Shown: positions 33,636-42,988 of the stretch, one piece after another
Position numbering within the stretch: the stretch's first letter is position 1
Layout: the number at the start of each line of letters is the position of its first letter
From: Zhenpiania hominis
GTDB taxonomy: Bacteria > Bacillota > Clostridia > Peptostreptococcales > Anaerovoracaceae
Direction: 5' to 3'
Length of the DNA stretch: 64,000 bases
NCBI RefSeq assembly: GCF_014333425.1
Contig: NZ_JACRYT010000007.1
Coordinates: 62,001 to 126,000, forward strand
Notes under the pieces: model-generated
Seen by the model: only the letters and a program-made list of their open reading frames with translations
What the model was told of the DNA's origin: nothing
Database searches by the model: none
Translations under genes and position numbers: made by a program

Positions 33636-34871
33636 CTATCTCCTTGAAGGCCCAAACAGCCGCTCTTCCATAATTTTCTGCCTTACAATAATAATCCACA
33701 GCAATAACGCTGCTGCCATACAGCCGAGACAGATTACGGCCAGAGCTGTTATATAACTGCCCCAGTCTAGTGTTGCAAGGGATGCTCCCACAGTACCGAT
33801 AAGGTTCAGCACAAAATTAATCATCGCGCTGGCAGCCCCCGCCACATGAGAGTACTGTTCCAGCAAAACAACCATTCCCAATGCCCGGATCATTCCTTCC
33901 GCAATAATGAAAGGAAGGGTGGACAGCAAAAACAAGACCGGGGCTCTGCCTCCCACCGCAATCAGCATCACGCCTGACAGTAATATCAGCCCCAGGCAGA
34001 CTTCACAGGCCCGTCCCGTGGACGAGTGTCTGGTGATTACCATGTATAAAAAGGGCGATATGCAGGAAACCCCGGCTCCCAGCGCATAAAAGATGCCATA
34101 CTGCATATTGGATATTCCAAAATCCGTAATATAAATATAGGAACAAACCGAAATATATGCCCACATGGGAATCGTCAGCACTGCCATCACGCCCGCAAAC
34201 AGGGCAAACGGCTTATCTCCGGCTGTATGTAAGGTATCACTGACTGCTTTCAGCGCGCTGTCCGAGATCCGTTTCCCCTCCGGCCAGGTTTCCCTGGCAA
34301 ATAAGATCAGCGCCGCCGGCACAACAGAAACAACCGCGATAAACACAAAGAGCCACCTCCAGCTGAGCCAGGTAATGATGACAGATCCGACAGACGGAGC
34401 TAAAATGGGACCGATAATGGCGGCTGACTGCAGTACCGTCATCACATTCTTGAAGGTTCTGCCTGAAAATGTATCTTTGATCATCGCCGTGGTCACAGTC
34501 AGAATAATTCCGTTTCCCAGACTCGCGAGCCCTCTCACCACAATTAAAAAGTCAACACTTCCCGCAAACGTACAGAGAAAAGTAAACAAAAGGCTCAAGC
34601 CCACGCCTGACGCAAACACCGGCTTTCTTCCGTATTTATCACTCATCGGGCCTCCGATAAGCGTACCTATTGCCGTCGCGATAATTCCCGCCGTTAATGT
34701 CAGGTTGAGATAGGTTGCCGACACCTTAAATTCTTCCTTTAAGATTGGCAGGGCCGGCAGATAGATGTCCAGCGCCATCCATACCACTGCAGTCAATACC
34801 ATGATAGAACCGGCGAACACGTTTATCCCCAGCTTCGGCTGATCCATAATAACGTCCTTTACTTTTTTCAT
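33636..34871 (-). CDS. Bcr/CflA-type MFS exporter (second copy)
   Basis: A 411-residue twelve-span transporter with VVWMALDIYLPALPIL in helix one and GPMSDKYGRKPVFASG (motif A) in the first cytoplasmic loop, as in the Bcr/CflA drug exporters. It is a clear relative of the exporter at 11.2 kb but without the attenuator leader. RBS GTGAATC is poor; ATG at 34871 is the first in-frame start. It stands alone, divergent from the two-component system with 196 bp between starts. Likely exports a hydrophobic or amphipathic compound by proton exchange; substrate unknown. Confidence 0.85.
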   Translation of the reverse strand: MKKVKDVIMDQPKLGINVFAGSIMVLTAVVWMALDIYLPALPILKEEFKVSATYLNLTLTAGIIATAIGTLIGGPMSDKYGRKPVFASGVGLSLLFTFLCTFAGSVDFLIVVRGLASLGNGIILTVTTAMIKDTFSGRTFKNVMTVLQSAAIIGPILAPSVGSVIITWLSWRWLFVFIAVVSVVPAALILFARETWPEGKRISDSALKAVSDTLHTAGDKPFALFAGVMAVLTIPMWAYISVCSYIYITDFGISNMQYGIFYALGAGVSCISPFLYMVITRHSSTGRACEVCLGLILLSGVMLIAVGGRAPVLFLLSTLPFIIAEGMIRALGMVVLLEQYSHVAGAASAMINFVLNLIGTVGASLATLDWGSYITALAVICLGCMAAALLLWIIIVRQKIMEERLFGPSRR

Positions 34872-35006
34872 GATTCACCTCTAGTGCCTGTTTTTTCTAT
34901 ATTGTTTGATTCATCGTTTCCTAGTATAATCTGTATGGATACTGTACAGTCAAGGAGAAATTCAAAAGATCTGCTCTTTCTAATTAGATACTCGTTTTTC
35001 TTGTTT

Positions 35007-35039
35007 TTTAATTTCTCTTTAATTTGCACTTGCTATAGT
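35007..35039 (+). promoter_or_regulatory. Direct repeat and -10 box before the response-regulator gene
   Basis: TTTAATTT occurs at 35007-35014 and 35018-35025, an 11-bp step as bound by OmpR-family regulators, followed by TATAGT (35034-35039) with no good -35. This suggests positive autoregulation by the response regulator (inference). Confidence 0.5.
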
Positions 35040-35067
35040 CTCAGTATAAAAGGAGAAAATGTATATT

Positions 35068-35742
35068 ATGCGACTATTAATTGCCGAAGATGAAAAAAAT
35101 CTGAACAAAATCCTTGCCCAGCAACTGCGCGATAATGGTTATTCCGTAGATGCCTGTTTTGACGGTGAGGACGCCCTCGATCATATTCGTATGACCGATT
35201 ACGACGGCGTAATTCTGGATATCATGATGCCCAAACTGGATGGCCTGGAGGTTCTGAAAAAAATGCGGGCGGATCGCATTGATACGCCGGTTTTGTTCCT
35301 CACAGCCAGAGACAGCGTCGCGGATCGGGTAGAGGGGCTGGATCTTGGAGCCGATGATTATCTGACAAAACCCTTTGCCTTTGAGGAGCTCCTCGCGCGG
35401 GTGCGGGTTTTAATCCGGAAAAAGTCCGGCAACAAGACCAACACCTATACGCTGGCCGATCTGACGCTGGATGCCCAGAGCCGGGAAGTAAAACGCGGTG
35501 ATACCCCGATCTCGCTCTCTTCCAAAGAGTTCGCGATTCTGGAGTACATGATCATGAACAAAAACGTGGTTCTTTCCCGTGATAATCTGGAGCGTCATAT
35601 CTGGAGCTACGACTATGAAGGCTCCTCCAATATGATTGATGTCTATATCCGTTATCTTCGCAAAAAGATCGATGAAAAGTTTGAGCCAAAACTGATTCAT
35701 ACGGTTCGCGGCGTGGGATATGTGCTGAAGGAAGAAAAATGA
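35068..35742 (+). CDS. OmpR/PhoB-family response regulator
   Basis: A 224-residue regulator: receiver domain (about 1-115) with acidic pocket ED, phospho-acceptor D51 in GVILDIMMPK, Thr in LFLTAR and Lys in DDYLTKPFAF; and a winged-helix output domain (about 130-222) ending in YIRYLRKKIDE and VRGVGYVL. The start used is MRLLIAEDE; an ATG nine bases earlier is possible because the AGGAG lies close to it. It overlaps the sensor kinase gene by 4 bp. Targets may include the PepSY gene downstream and itself. Confidence 0.93.
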   Translation: MRLLIAEDEKNLNKILAQQLRDNGYSVDACFDGEDALDHIRMTDYDGVILDIMMPKLDGLEVLKKMRADRIDTPVLFLTARDSVADRVEGLDLGADDYLTKPFAFEELLARVRVLIRKKSGNKTNTYTLADLTLDAQSREVKRGDTPISLSSKEFAILEYMIMNKNVVLSRDNLERHIWSYDYEGSSNMIDVYIRYLRKKIDEKFEPKLIHTVRGVGYVLKEEK

Positions 35743-37115
35743 AAAAGCTTTCCATCAAAACCCGGGTGACAATCTGGTATGCCTTCTTCCTGGTTCTCCT
35801 GGTATCTCTGATTTTTATCTCGCTGTTTTATACCAGTGACCGGCTGATCCAGGAGAATATCAAGGGAGATCTGACCGCCGCGGTGGATGACAGCATCCAG
35901 GATGTAAAGATTGAAAACGGATCTCTGGAAATTGACGACGATCTGCTGAGCTATCGGGACGGGATCTACGTCCTCGTTTACCGCGAGAACAACTTTATCG
36001 TCACCGGTTCTCTGCCTGCCGGGATCACTGAGGAAATACCCTTTATTTCCGATCAGGTGCGGATCGTGGAGAACAACGAGAGGGAGTATTATGTATACGA
36101 TCATCTGATCAGCGATGACACCTTCGCGGATGTGTGGATCCGGGGAATTACCTCCGCCGATCTGGCTGATTCCGATCCGGCAGTCGCCCTCATGCTAAAG
36201 TTTTTCTTTATCTCCCTGCCGCTGCTGATCCTCGTCGCCGCGGTAGGAGGCTACTATATCACCAAACGAGCCTTTCGCCCGGTTTCGCAGATTACGGAAA
36301 CCGCCGTCCATATCCAGGAAAGCAGCGATCTGTCTCAGCGGATTCATCTTGAAACAGGAGGACAGACCAAAGATGAGATCTATCATCTGGCGGCAACCTT
36401 CGACCGCATGCTGGATCGCCTGGAAAACTCCTTTGAGGCGGAAAAGCAGTTTTCAAACGACGCGTCCCATGAACTGCGCACGCCGATCGCGGTAATCATG
36501 GCTCAGTGTGAGTATTCCCTGAAAAGGGATACGTCTCCGGAGGAGATCCATTCCTCTCTGAGTGTCATTTTGGATCAGTCAAGAAAAATGTCCACTCTGA
36601 TCAATCAGCTTCTGACCCTGGCCCGGGCGGATAGAGGAACGGCAAAACTGGATTTTGAACGGATCAATGTCAGCGACATCACCTGCATGGTGGCTCTGGA
36701 ACAGGAAGCCCTGGCAGAAAAGCGCGGGATCACAATTCATCAGGAAATCACACCGGATCTTTACGCCGATGTAGATGAGACCCTCTTTATGCGGCTCTGG
36801 ATCAATCTGATTTCTAACAGCATCAAATATGGCAAAGATGGCGGCTCCATCCGGGTAGTGCTCCGCGCTTCCGAAAGCCGGATTATCGGCCAGGTGATTG
36901 ACGACGGCATTGGCATTTCCCCGGAAGCCCTTCCGAAAATCTGGGATCGCTTTTATCAGGTGAACCCTTCCCGAAGTGACGGAAGCAGTTCCGGACTGGG
37001 GCTTTCCATGGTAAAATGGATTATTTCCGCGCATAATGGAGACATTACCGCGGACAGCGTTCCAGGCACAGGCAGTCGATTTACATTTTCAATTCCCAAA
37101 GACGCAAATGTGTAA
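35739..37115 (+). CDS. Sensor histidine kinase
   Basis: A 458-residue membrane kinase: helix 1 (about 12-30), extracellular sensor region (about 35-155), helix 2 (about 155-175), HAMP (about 176-230), HisKA with phospho-accepting H244 in FSNDASHELRTPIAV, and HATPase with N box NLISNSIKYG, DDGIGI and GLGLSMV. It is partner to the preceding response regulator (ATGA overlap). The extracellular part is acidic with no recognised ligand fold. Possible input is cell-envelope stress or a cation, given the PepSY gene behind it; this is a guess. Confidence 0.93.
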   Translation: MKKLSIKTRVTIWYAFFLVLLVSLIFISLFYTSDRLIQENIKGDLTAAVDDSIQDVKIENGSLEIDDDLLSYRDGIYVLVYRENNFIVTGSLPAGITEEIPFISDQVRIVENNEREYYVYDHLISDDTFADVWIRGITSADLADSDPAVALMLKFFFISLPLLILVAAVGGYYITKRAFRPVSQITETAVHIQESSDLSQRIHLETGGQTKDEIYHLAATFDRMLDRLENSFEAEKQFSNDASHELRTPIAVIMAQCEYSLKRDTSPEEIHSSLSVILDQSRKMSTLINQLLTLARADRGTAKLDFERINVSDITCMVALEQEALAEKRGITIHQEITPDLYADVDETLFMRLWINLISNSIKYGKDGGSIRVVLRASESRIIGQVIDDGIGISPEALPKIWDRFYQVNPSRSDGSSSGLGLSMVKWIISAHNGDITADSVPGTGSRFTFSIPKDANV

Positions 37116-37132
37116 TAAGGAGAGAATTAGCT

Positions 37133-37822
37133 ATGAAAGAGAAAGTATTAAAAAATAAGACAATCTTTATTGTCGCCGCGGCCATTGTTCTCGCCGCGAT
37201 CGGATTCGCGGCCGGCATGATGGTCCGTTCCGTTACAGCAGACGATCGTGGCTCCTATATTGACGCGGAGCAGGCGAAGTCCATCGCGTTGGAAAGCGTA
37301 GGCGTATCTTCCTCCAAAGCGACCTTTACAAAGGTACAGCTGGATGAAACGGATCGCCCCGCGATCTATGATATTGATTTTTATACATCGGCGAATGCCT
37401 ATGACTTTGAAATCAACGCGGTAAGCGGGGAAATCGAAGAAAAAAGCAGCGAAGCGATTACTTCTCAGTCATCTGCGATCCTTCCGTCTTCCTCATCCCA
37501 GACATCAGCATCGCAGCCGGCACAGGATTCTTCCACTCAGGCCACGTCTCCTGCGCAGACTCATCCGACACAGGCGACTCAGCCATCCTCTTCGTCCTCT
37601 GAGTATATTGGTGTCGCGAAAGCCAAATCCATTGCCAAAAAGGACGCGGGGGTTTCCAGCGCTACTTTCACCAAAGAGGAGCTGGATTCCGATGATGGCG
37701 TTAAAATTTATGAAATCGAATTCATTTCCGGCAACCGTGAATATGATTACAGCATTAACGCTTATACCGGAAAAATTCTGGAACGCGATTCAGAGCGAAT
37801 TGATGACGATTATGATGATTAA
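37133..37822 (+). CDS. Membrane-anchored double-PepSY protein
   Basis: A 229-residue protein: N-terminal membrane anchor (about 9-32), a first PepSY domain (about 40-102: YIDAEQAKSIALESVGVSS, IYDIDFYTSANAYDFEIN), a Ser/Gln/Thr-rich linker (about 103-157), and a second PepSY (about 158-222: YIGVAKAKSIAKKDAGVSS, YEIEFISGNREYDYSIN). PepSY domains are thought to inhibit peptidases or sense near the wall. It follows the kinase by 17 bp and is probably under the same two-component system; the pair of near-identical domains arose by duplication. Confidence 0.88.
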   Translation: MKEKVLKNKTIFIVAAAIVLAAIGFAAGMMVRSVTADDRGSYIDAEQAKSIALESVGVSSSKATFTKVQLDETDRPAIYDIDFYTSANAYDFEINAVSGEIEEKSSEAITSQSSAILPSSSSQTSASQPAQDSSTQATSPAQTHPTQATQPSSSSSEYIGVAKAKSIAKKDAGVSSATFTKEELDSDDGVKIYEIEFISGNREYDYSINAYTGKILERDSERIDDDYDD

Positions 37823-37951
37823 TCGCTCTTCCGTTATCCCAATTATTAAAATTTTGTAAAATTTCCATAAACCTCTCAACTTTTTGTTTCCTTTTTCCGA
37901 TTAAGGGTATAGGATAGTTACATGGGAAATACTAAGTTGGGAGGTTATTTT

Positions 37952-40489
37952 ATGAAAACATTGAAATTAAAGGAAGGTCTTTTTTGGACAGGTGTCCTGG
38001 ATCCGCAGCTCCGGGTCTTTGACATCATTATGAACACGGAATTTGGCACGACTTATAATTCTTATCTCCTGCAGGGTTCTGAAAAAACCGCGCTTTTCGA
38101 AACAGCGAAGGCAAAGTGTATGGACGAATACCTGGATAAATTAACATCACTTATTGATATTAAAGATATTGACTACATCATTGTTGATCATACGGAACCG
38201 GATCATGCCGGATCCGCGGCAAAGCTGGTGGAAATCAATCCCGCGATCAAGCTTGTGGGTACCGCTACCGCCATTAGCTTTATGAAAGAAATCTGCAATG
38301 TGGAGTTCGCCTCCGTCATTGTCAAAGAGGGGGATACACTTTCTCTGGGGGATAAAACGCTGAGATTCATAGGAGCTCCGAATCTTCACTGGCCGGACGC
38401 CATGTATACGTATGTGGAAGAGGATAAGGTTCTCTTTACCTGCGACTCGTTTGGCTCACATTACAGTTTTGAGCCGATTCTCAGTTCCAAGATCACCGAT
38501 CAGGATGGTTATATGAGCGCGCTCCGTTATTATTTTGATAACATTATGGGGCCGTTTAAGCCTTATGTGCTGCAGGCGATTGAAAAAATCCGCAATTTGG
38601 AAATCGATATGATCTGTCCGGGGCACGGACCTGTCCTGGATGAGGATCCTTGGAAAATCGTCAATATCTATAAGGGCTGGTCTACGGAAGTGAATCCAAA
38701 CACGAAGAAAACGGTTGTCATCCCTTATGTTGCGGCTTATGGCTATACGGAGGTTCTTGCGAATAAGATTACCGAAGGAATTCTCGCTTCCGGCGATATC
38801 GAAGTAAAACGGTACGATATGGTAACTTCGGATCAGGCACAGGTTCTGGGAGATCTTTACTGGGCAGACGGAATTCTCTTTGGCACGCCGACAATTCTGG
38901 GAGAAGCGCTGAAGCCTATCTGGGATCTGACCACTTCCATTTATCCGGTGACTCACGGTGGAAAAATCGCTTCCGCTTTCGGATCCTACGGCTGGAGCGG
39001 CGAAGGCGTTCCTCATATGATCGAAAGACTTGCCCAGCTGAAAATGAAGGTATATGGCCAGGGACTGCGCGTTCGATTCAAGCCTTCCAAGGCTCAGTTG
39101 GCGGAAGCCTATGAGTTTGGGTACAATTTTGGACGCTCTGTTCTGGAAGGGGATATTGTGGAACCGGAACCGGCTCCCGGCGGCAAGAGACGTTGGAAAT
39201 GTCTCGTATGCGGGGAAATCATCGAAGGTCCGACTCCTCCGGAGAGCTGCCCTGTCTGCGGCGTAGGACCGGAACAATTTGTGGAGGTGCCTTATGAGGA
39301 AGTATCCTTCTCCTCGGTTTCCACGGATCGCATTCTTGTTGTTGGAAGCGGCATCGCCGGACTTTCCGCGTGTGAGGAAATCAGAAAGAGAAATATGGTA
39401 TGCTCCGTAGAGTTGATTTCCGACGAAAGCGTCTTCTGCTACAACCGTCCGATGCTGACAAAGGGAATCCTGTCCGAATTTGACGCGCTGAACTTCTTCA
39501 CAAAGCAGCTGGATTGGTATCAGGACAATAAAATCACTCTGACCCTGGATACAAAAGTGGAATCCATTGATACAGCCGCGAAAAAAGTGAAGCTCTCAAA
39601 CGGCGAGGAACGGCCTTATGACAAGCTGATTCTGGCTACAGGGGCGGAATGTAATATTCCTCCGATTAACGGAGCGGACAGTAAGAATGTGTATGTAATC
39701 CGCAAGCTGGCGGATGCCAACGCTATCCGCGAGAAGCTGGATTCTGCAACAGATATCGCAGTTATCGGCGGCGGCGTTCTTGGGCTGGAAGCCGCATGGG
39801 AATTCCGCAGAGGGAAAAAGAATGTGACAATTATCGAGGTTTCCGACGGCCTGATGAAAAATCAGCTGGATGCCCACGCTTCACAGATCCTCAGAGAAGC
39901 TGCGGAAAACTCCGGAATCAAGGTTATTACCAACGCGAAAATTGACCAGATCGCGGAAAGCGGGGTAGATCTGGCAGACGGCACAAAAGTTCCCGGCCAG
40001 CTGGTTATTATCTCCGCAGGCGTGCGTCCGAACGCGGCAGTCGCAACCGCGGCGGGAATTGATGGAGATCGCTGGATCAATGTCAATGAGAAAATGGAAA
40101 CCAGCGCCAAAGATGTCTACGCATGCGGTGACGTAGCTATGTGCAACGGTACCAGCGTCGGCATCTGGAGCCAAGGACTCGAGATGGGAAAAGTTGCTGG
40201 AGCTAACGCCGCAGGCGATGATAAAAGCTATCATCCGGTTACACCTTCCAACTCCTACAATGGTATGGGACTGGAGCTGTTCGCAATCGGCGACAATGGA
40301 AAGAAAGCAGATGTTAATTATAAAGCGGTTGAATTGTCTGATCCTGCAAAAGGAATCTACAAAAAGCTTTACTTTGTTAACAACCGCTTTGCTGGAGGCA
40401 TCCTGATTGGAGACGTAAGCCAGTCCGCGAAGCTTTTAACCGGTTATGAAAAGAAACAGACGCTTGAAGAACTGATGAGCGTTCTGTAA
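37952..40489 (+). CDS. Flavodiiron protein-rubredoxin-NAD(P)H oxidoreductase fusion
   Basis: An 845-residue three-part enzyme; ATG at 37952 is seven bases after GGGAGG. Residues about 1-250 are the beta-lactamase-like diiron domain (HTEPDH, GAPNLHWPDAM, CDSFG, PGHGPV supply the ligands), 255-395 the FMN flavodoxin domain, about 415-450 a rubredoxin with two C-x-x-C pairs (CLVCGE and CPVCGV), and about 460-845 a FAD-dependent reductase (VVGSGIAGLSACEEI, ATGAECNIPP, VIGGGVLGLEAAWEF, YACGDVA). The fusion carries electrons from NAD(P)H to the diiron site in one chain and should reduce oxygen or nitric oxide, protecting an anaerobe. It stands alone, followed by a strong terminator. Confidence 0.92.
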   Translation: MKTLKLKEGLFWTGVLDPQLRVFDIIMNTEFGTTYNSYLLQGSEKTALFETAKAKCMDEYLDKLTSLIDIKDIDYIIVDHTEPDHAGSAAKLVEINPAIKLVGTATAISFMKEICNVEFASVIVKEGDTLSLGDKTLRFIGAPNLHWPDAMYTYVEEDKVLFTCDSFGSHYSFEPILSSKITDQDGYMSALRYYFDNIMGPFKPYVLQAIEKIRNLEIDMICPGHGPVLDEDPWKIVNIYKGWSTEVNPNTKKTVVIPYVAAYGYTEVLANKITEGILASGDIEVKRYDMVTSDQAQVLGDLYWADGILFGTPTILGEALKPIWDLTTSIYPVTHGGKIASAFGSYGWSGEGVPHMIERLAQLKMKVYGQGLRVRFKPSKAQLAEAYEFGYNFGRSVLEGDIVEPEPAPGGKRRWKCLVCGEIIEGPTPPESCPVCGVGPEQFVEVPYEEVSFSSVSTDRILVVGSGIAGLSACEEIRKRNMVCSVELISDESVFCYNRPMLTKGILSEFDALNFFTKQLDWYQDNKITLTLDTKVESIDTAAKKVKLSNGEERPYDKLILATGAECNIPPINGADSKNVYVIRKLADANAIREKLDSATDIAVIGGGVLGLEAAWEFRRGKKNVTIIEVSDGLMKNQLDAHASQILREAAENSGIKVITNAKIDQIAESGVDLADGTKVPGQLVIISAGVRPNAAVATAAGIDGDRWINVNEKMETSAKDVYACGDVAMCNGTSVGIWSQGLEMGKVAGANAAGDDKSYHPVTPSNSYNGMGLELFAIGDNGKKADVNYKAVELSDPAKGIYKKLYFVNNRFAGGILIGDVSQSAKLLTGYEKKQTLEELMSVL

Positions 40490-40505
40490 GCCCTATCACG
40501 ATATC

Positions 40506-40551
40506 AAAGCAGACCGTCGTCTGGGTTTGACCCGGCATGGTCTGCTTTTTT
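40506..40551 (+). terminator. Terminator of the flavodiiron fusion
   Basis: AAAGCAGACC (40506-40515) pairs with GGTCTGCTTT (40539-40548) and is followed by a T tract; an inner GGG/CCC stem extends it. It begins 17 bases after the stop codon. Confidence 0.88.
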
Positions 40552-40621
40552 GCGGGATACGCCATGCTGATCCGGCGAGGGCGTTGCTGGGGTCATGGGT
40601 TCTCCGGGGAAACAATGAAAA

Positions 40622-40838
40622 TGCGTACAAAACGATCTTAATGAGATAGTTGCACACATTTCCCTTTTCCCCGTACCCGTTTCCGCTTCCTCCACCTTGT
40701 CGAAATTTGTTGAAATCCGTCAAATTCATATTATATATACAACAACATTTATAATTACTCCAACTTCCATCAAACAGCCGCTTTCATGGAACATTGAAAT
40801 GTGTACAAAGCGAGTAATTCAAGCTCAATTGTACCCAT
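40622..40838. repeat. Two related inverted-repeat elements 178 bp apart
   Basis: Copy 1 has GTACAA (40625-40630) and TTGCAC (40650-40655); copy 2 has GTACAA (40803-40808) and TTGTAC (40829-40834). Both start in AAATG and end in CATTT, with similar interiors (AAxCGA near the left arm). They look like two diverged copies of one short palindromic element. Confidence 0.5.
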
Positions 40839-40935
40839 TTTCGGGTGTCCACATCCATCGCCGGCATTTTCCACCGCATATCTATCCGATTTTTATTCCT
40901 GCGCGTACTCTGCTGGTCATCTAACACCAAGCAAA

Positions 40936-40964
40936 TTGCCAAAGGCAGACGCTTCTGCTATAAT
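40936..40964 (+). promoter_or_regulatory. Promoter of the pilus-like operon
   Basis: TTGCCA (40936-40941) and TATAAT (40959-40964) with a 17-bp spacer, 42 bp before the transglutaminase-lipoprotein start. Confidence 0.65.
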
Positions 40965-41006
40965 AAAGGCGAAAAATACAATGTAACCTGCAGGGCGGTA
41001 TTGGAA

Positions 41007-41915
41007 ATGAAGCACACCGGATTAACAAAACTTCTATCTGCTGCCGCAGTCATCTTTTTGATGACTGCTTTTTGCGCGTGCCAGAACAGCGGCGAAAAAG
41101 GGATTTCCTCTTACCGTGATTTGGACTACCCTCTTTTTTCTGAAACGCCGGAAAAAAACACCATAAAAAATGAGGCTGCTGAAATTGACATTTCCAATAC
41201 CAGTCAAGGTTATATAGGAATCCGGTATCTGGGAAACAATCGAAAAGTAAAACTTCAGCTGACAAAAGACGCAGAAACTTACACCTATAATATACAAAAG
41301 AAAAAAAGCTTTTCCATTTTCCCCCTATCTATGGGCAACGGAACCTACACGATTGGAATTTTTGAAAACATTTCCACAAACCAGTACTCCCAAGCCTGCT
41401 CAGAGACCATTGAAGTCAAACTTGAGGATGAGAACCTTCCCTTTTTATACCCCAATGAATATGTTTCCTATACCAGAAATTCACCAGTAATCCGTCTCAG
41501 CAATCAAATAACAGAAGGCAGCGGGGATGAACTGGAAAAAGTGGAAAAGGTATTTGATTATGTGACATCCACCATTGATTACGATTACGAGCTTGCGGAA
41601 AACATTCCCCTGGAATACATCCCTGACATTGAGCAGGTACTCAAAGAAAAAACCGGCATCTGCTTTGACTACGCCTCTGTCATGAGCGCCATGTTGCGGA
41701 TCCAGGGAATTCCAACCAGACTGGTTATAGGCTATGCCGGAGACGTATATCACGCTTGGATCAGTGTATATGTGGAAGACAAAGGATGGGTGGACGGTAT
41801 TATCCGTTTTGACGGGGAAAGCTGGACACTGATGGATCCCACCACGGCAGCCTCAAGCGGTCTGACAGATGAAATTACAGATGACAGCCTATACAATGCA
41901 CTCTATTATTATTGA
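41007..41915 (+). CDS. Transglutaminase-like lipoprotein
   Basis: A 302-residue lipoprotein. ATG at 41007 opens a signal peptide with lipobox TAFCAC-Q (about residue 22); the longer in-frame start would bury that signal. The C-terminal part is a transglutaminase-like cysteine hydrolase fold with C219 in TGICFDYASVMSAMLR, H249 in VYHAWISV and D277 in TLMDPT. The middle (about 50-160) is beta-rich with no known name. It lies 15 bp upstream of a PilC gene and begins the pilus-like operon, so it may process or cross-link a product assembled on the outer face of the membrane (inference). Confidence 0.82.
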   Translation: MKHTGLTKLLSAAAVIFLMTAFCACQNSGEKGISSYRDLDYPLFSETPEKNTIKNEAAEIDISNTSQGYIGIRYLGNNRKVKLQLTKDAETYTYNIQKKKSFSIFPLSMGNGTYTIGIFENISTNQYSQACSETIEVKLEDENLPFLYPNEYVSYTRNSPVIRLSNQITEGSGDELEKVEKVFDYVTSTIDYDYELAENIPLEYIPDIEQVLKEKTGICFDYASVMSAMLRIQGIPTRLVIGYAGDVYHAWISVYVEDKGWVDGIIRFDGESWTLMDPTTAASSGLTDEITDDSLYNALYYY

Positions 41916-41930
41916 TTAAAGGAGCCTCAA

Positions 41931-42977
41931 ATGAAACAGGAACCAACGAAACTGGACGCGATCCAACTCTCCATACTCTGCAAAGAGCTTGCGATGTTTT
42001 TTAAGGAAGGCATACCCCTTTACGACGCATTCCTCATTATGGAAGAAAATACAGAAAACCGCCGCCTGAAACCCCTGTATCACCAAATCAGCCGTTCTCT
42101 GGAAGAAGGTGTTACACTCACGGAGGCTCTGAAGCATACCGAAAAATTCCCTTCCTACATGCTCCGAATTTTGCGTATCGGAGAAGAATCCGGAAAGCTG
42201 GAAGAAGTTCTGGAAGCGCTGTTTCTCTATTATCAGCGTCGTGAACAGATGAAAAACAGCATCCGCAGCGCAGTATTCTATCCCCTTGTTATGATTATGG
42301 CTACCTTGCTGATTCTGGCAGTCCTGATGATCCAAGTACTTCCGGTTTTCGCGCAGGTCTTTGAGCAGGTAGGCGCTGAACTGCCCGCGCTCTTTGCCGC
42401 CATTTCCGAATCTGGAGGCATCGTTTCCGCAGTATGTATTGCCCTTCTGATTATTCTGGCGCTGGCCCTCCTCCTTTATCTGGCAAGCAGACGTACGGAA
42501 AAGGGCAGGGTTTTTTTCACAAGGCTTTACGAAACTTCGATCTTTACCAGATCCATTGCCGCCCAATCCGAATCCGGCGGTTTCACCTATTCTATGTCCC
42601 TGCTGTTATCAAGCGGAATGAATCCGGATCAGGCCGCAGAGCTGCTGCTTGAGCTTACAGAATCCCCCCGGACAAAAGAAAAGCTGAAAGACCTGCAGCG
42701 CCGGATGGCAGAAGGGATGACCTTTGCCCGCGCCCTTGCAGAAAGTGGATTTCTTCCGCCTGCATATACCTCTATGATCGCCGCAGGTACGAAGACGGGC
42801 CGAGTAGACGAAATGATGGATCTGACGGCCCGGCGGTTGAGTGAGGATATCGATCTGCGTTTGGAAAGGCGTATTTCCCTAGTGGAACCGGCAGTTGTTA
42901 TTATCATGTGTATTCTCATCGGAGCGGTTCTGCTGTCCGTTATGCTGCCGCTGATCCGCATGATGACATCATTCTAG
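41931..42977 (+). CDS. pilC: Type II secretion/type IV pilus inner-membrane platform protein (GspF/PilC)
   Basis: A 348-residue platform protein with the tandem GspF domain architecture: two cytoplasmic helical domains, each with the LxxxLxxGxxLxxAL pattern (FFKEGIPLYDAFLIMEE and LLSSGMNPDQAAELL), and three membrane helices (about residues 120-142, 165-185, 318-342). It anchors pilus or pseudopilus assembly and touches the ATPase. Followed by four small membrane-anchored genes and a PilT-type ATPase. No prepilin peptidase or PilB gene lies in the window. Confidence 0.9.
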   Translation: MKQEPTKLDAIQLSILCKELAMFFKEGIPLYDAFLIMEENTENRRLKPLYHQISRSLEEGVTLTEALKHTEKFPSYMLRILRIGEESGKLEEVLEALFLYYQRREQMKNSIRSAVFYPLVMIMATLLILAVLMIQVLPVFAQVFEQVGAELPALFAAISESGGIVSAVCIALLIILALALLLYLASRRTEKGRVFFTRLYETSIFTRSIAAQSESGGFTYSMSLLLSSGMNPDQAAELLLELTESPRTKEKLKDLQRRMAEGMTFARALAESGFLPPAYTSMIAAGTKTGRVDEMMDLTARRLSEDIDLRLERRISLVEPAVVIIMCILIGAVLLSVMLPLIRMMTSF

Positions 42978-42988
42978 GAGGCAATCGA

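Larger units (their letters stand above)
40490..41006. other. 517-bp non-coding region before the transglutaminase lipoprotein gene
   Basis: Contains the flavodiiron terminator, two related GTACAA/TTG(T/C)AC inverted-repeat elements (40622-40658 and 40798-40838), a TTGTTG/CAACAA palindrome (about 40704-40750) between them, and the promoter of the pilus-like operon. No gene is supported. Confidence 0.65.
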
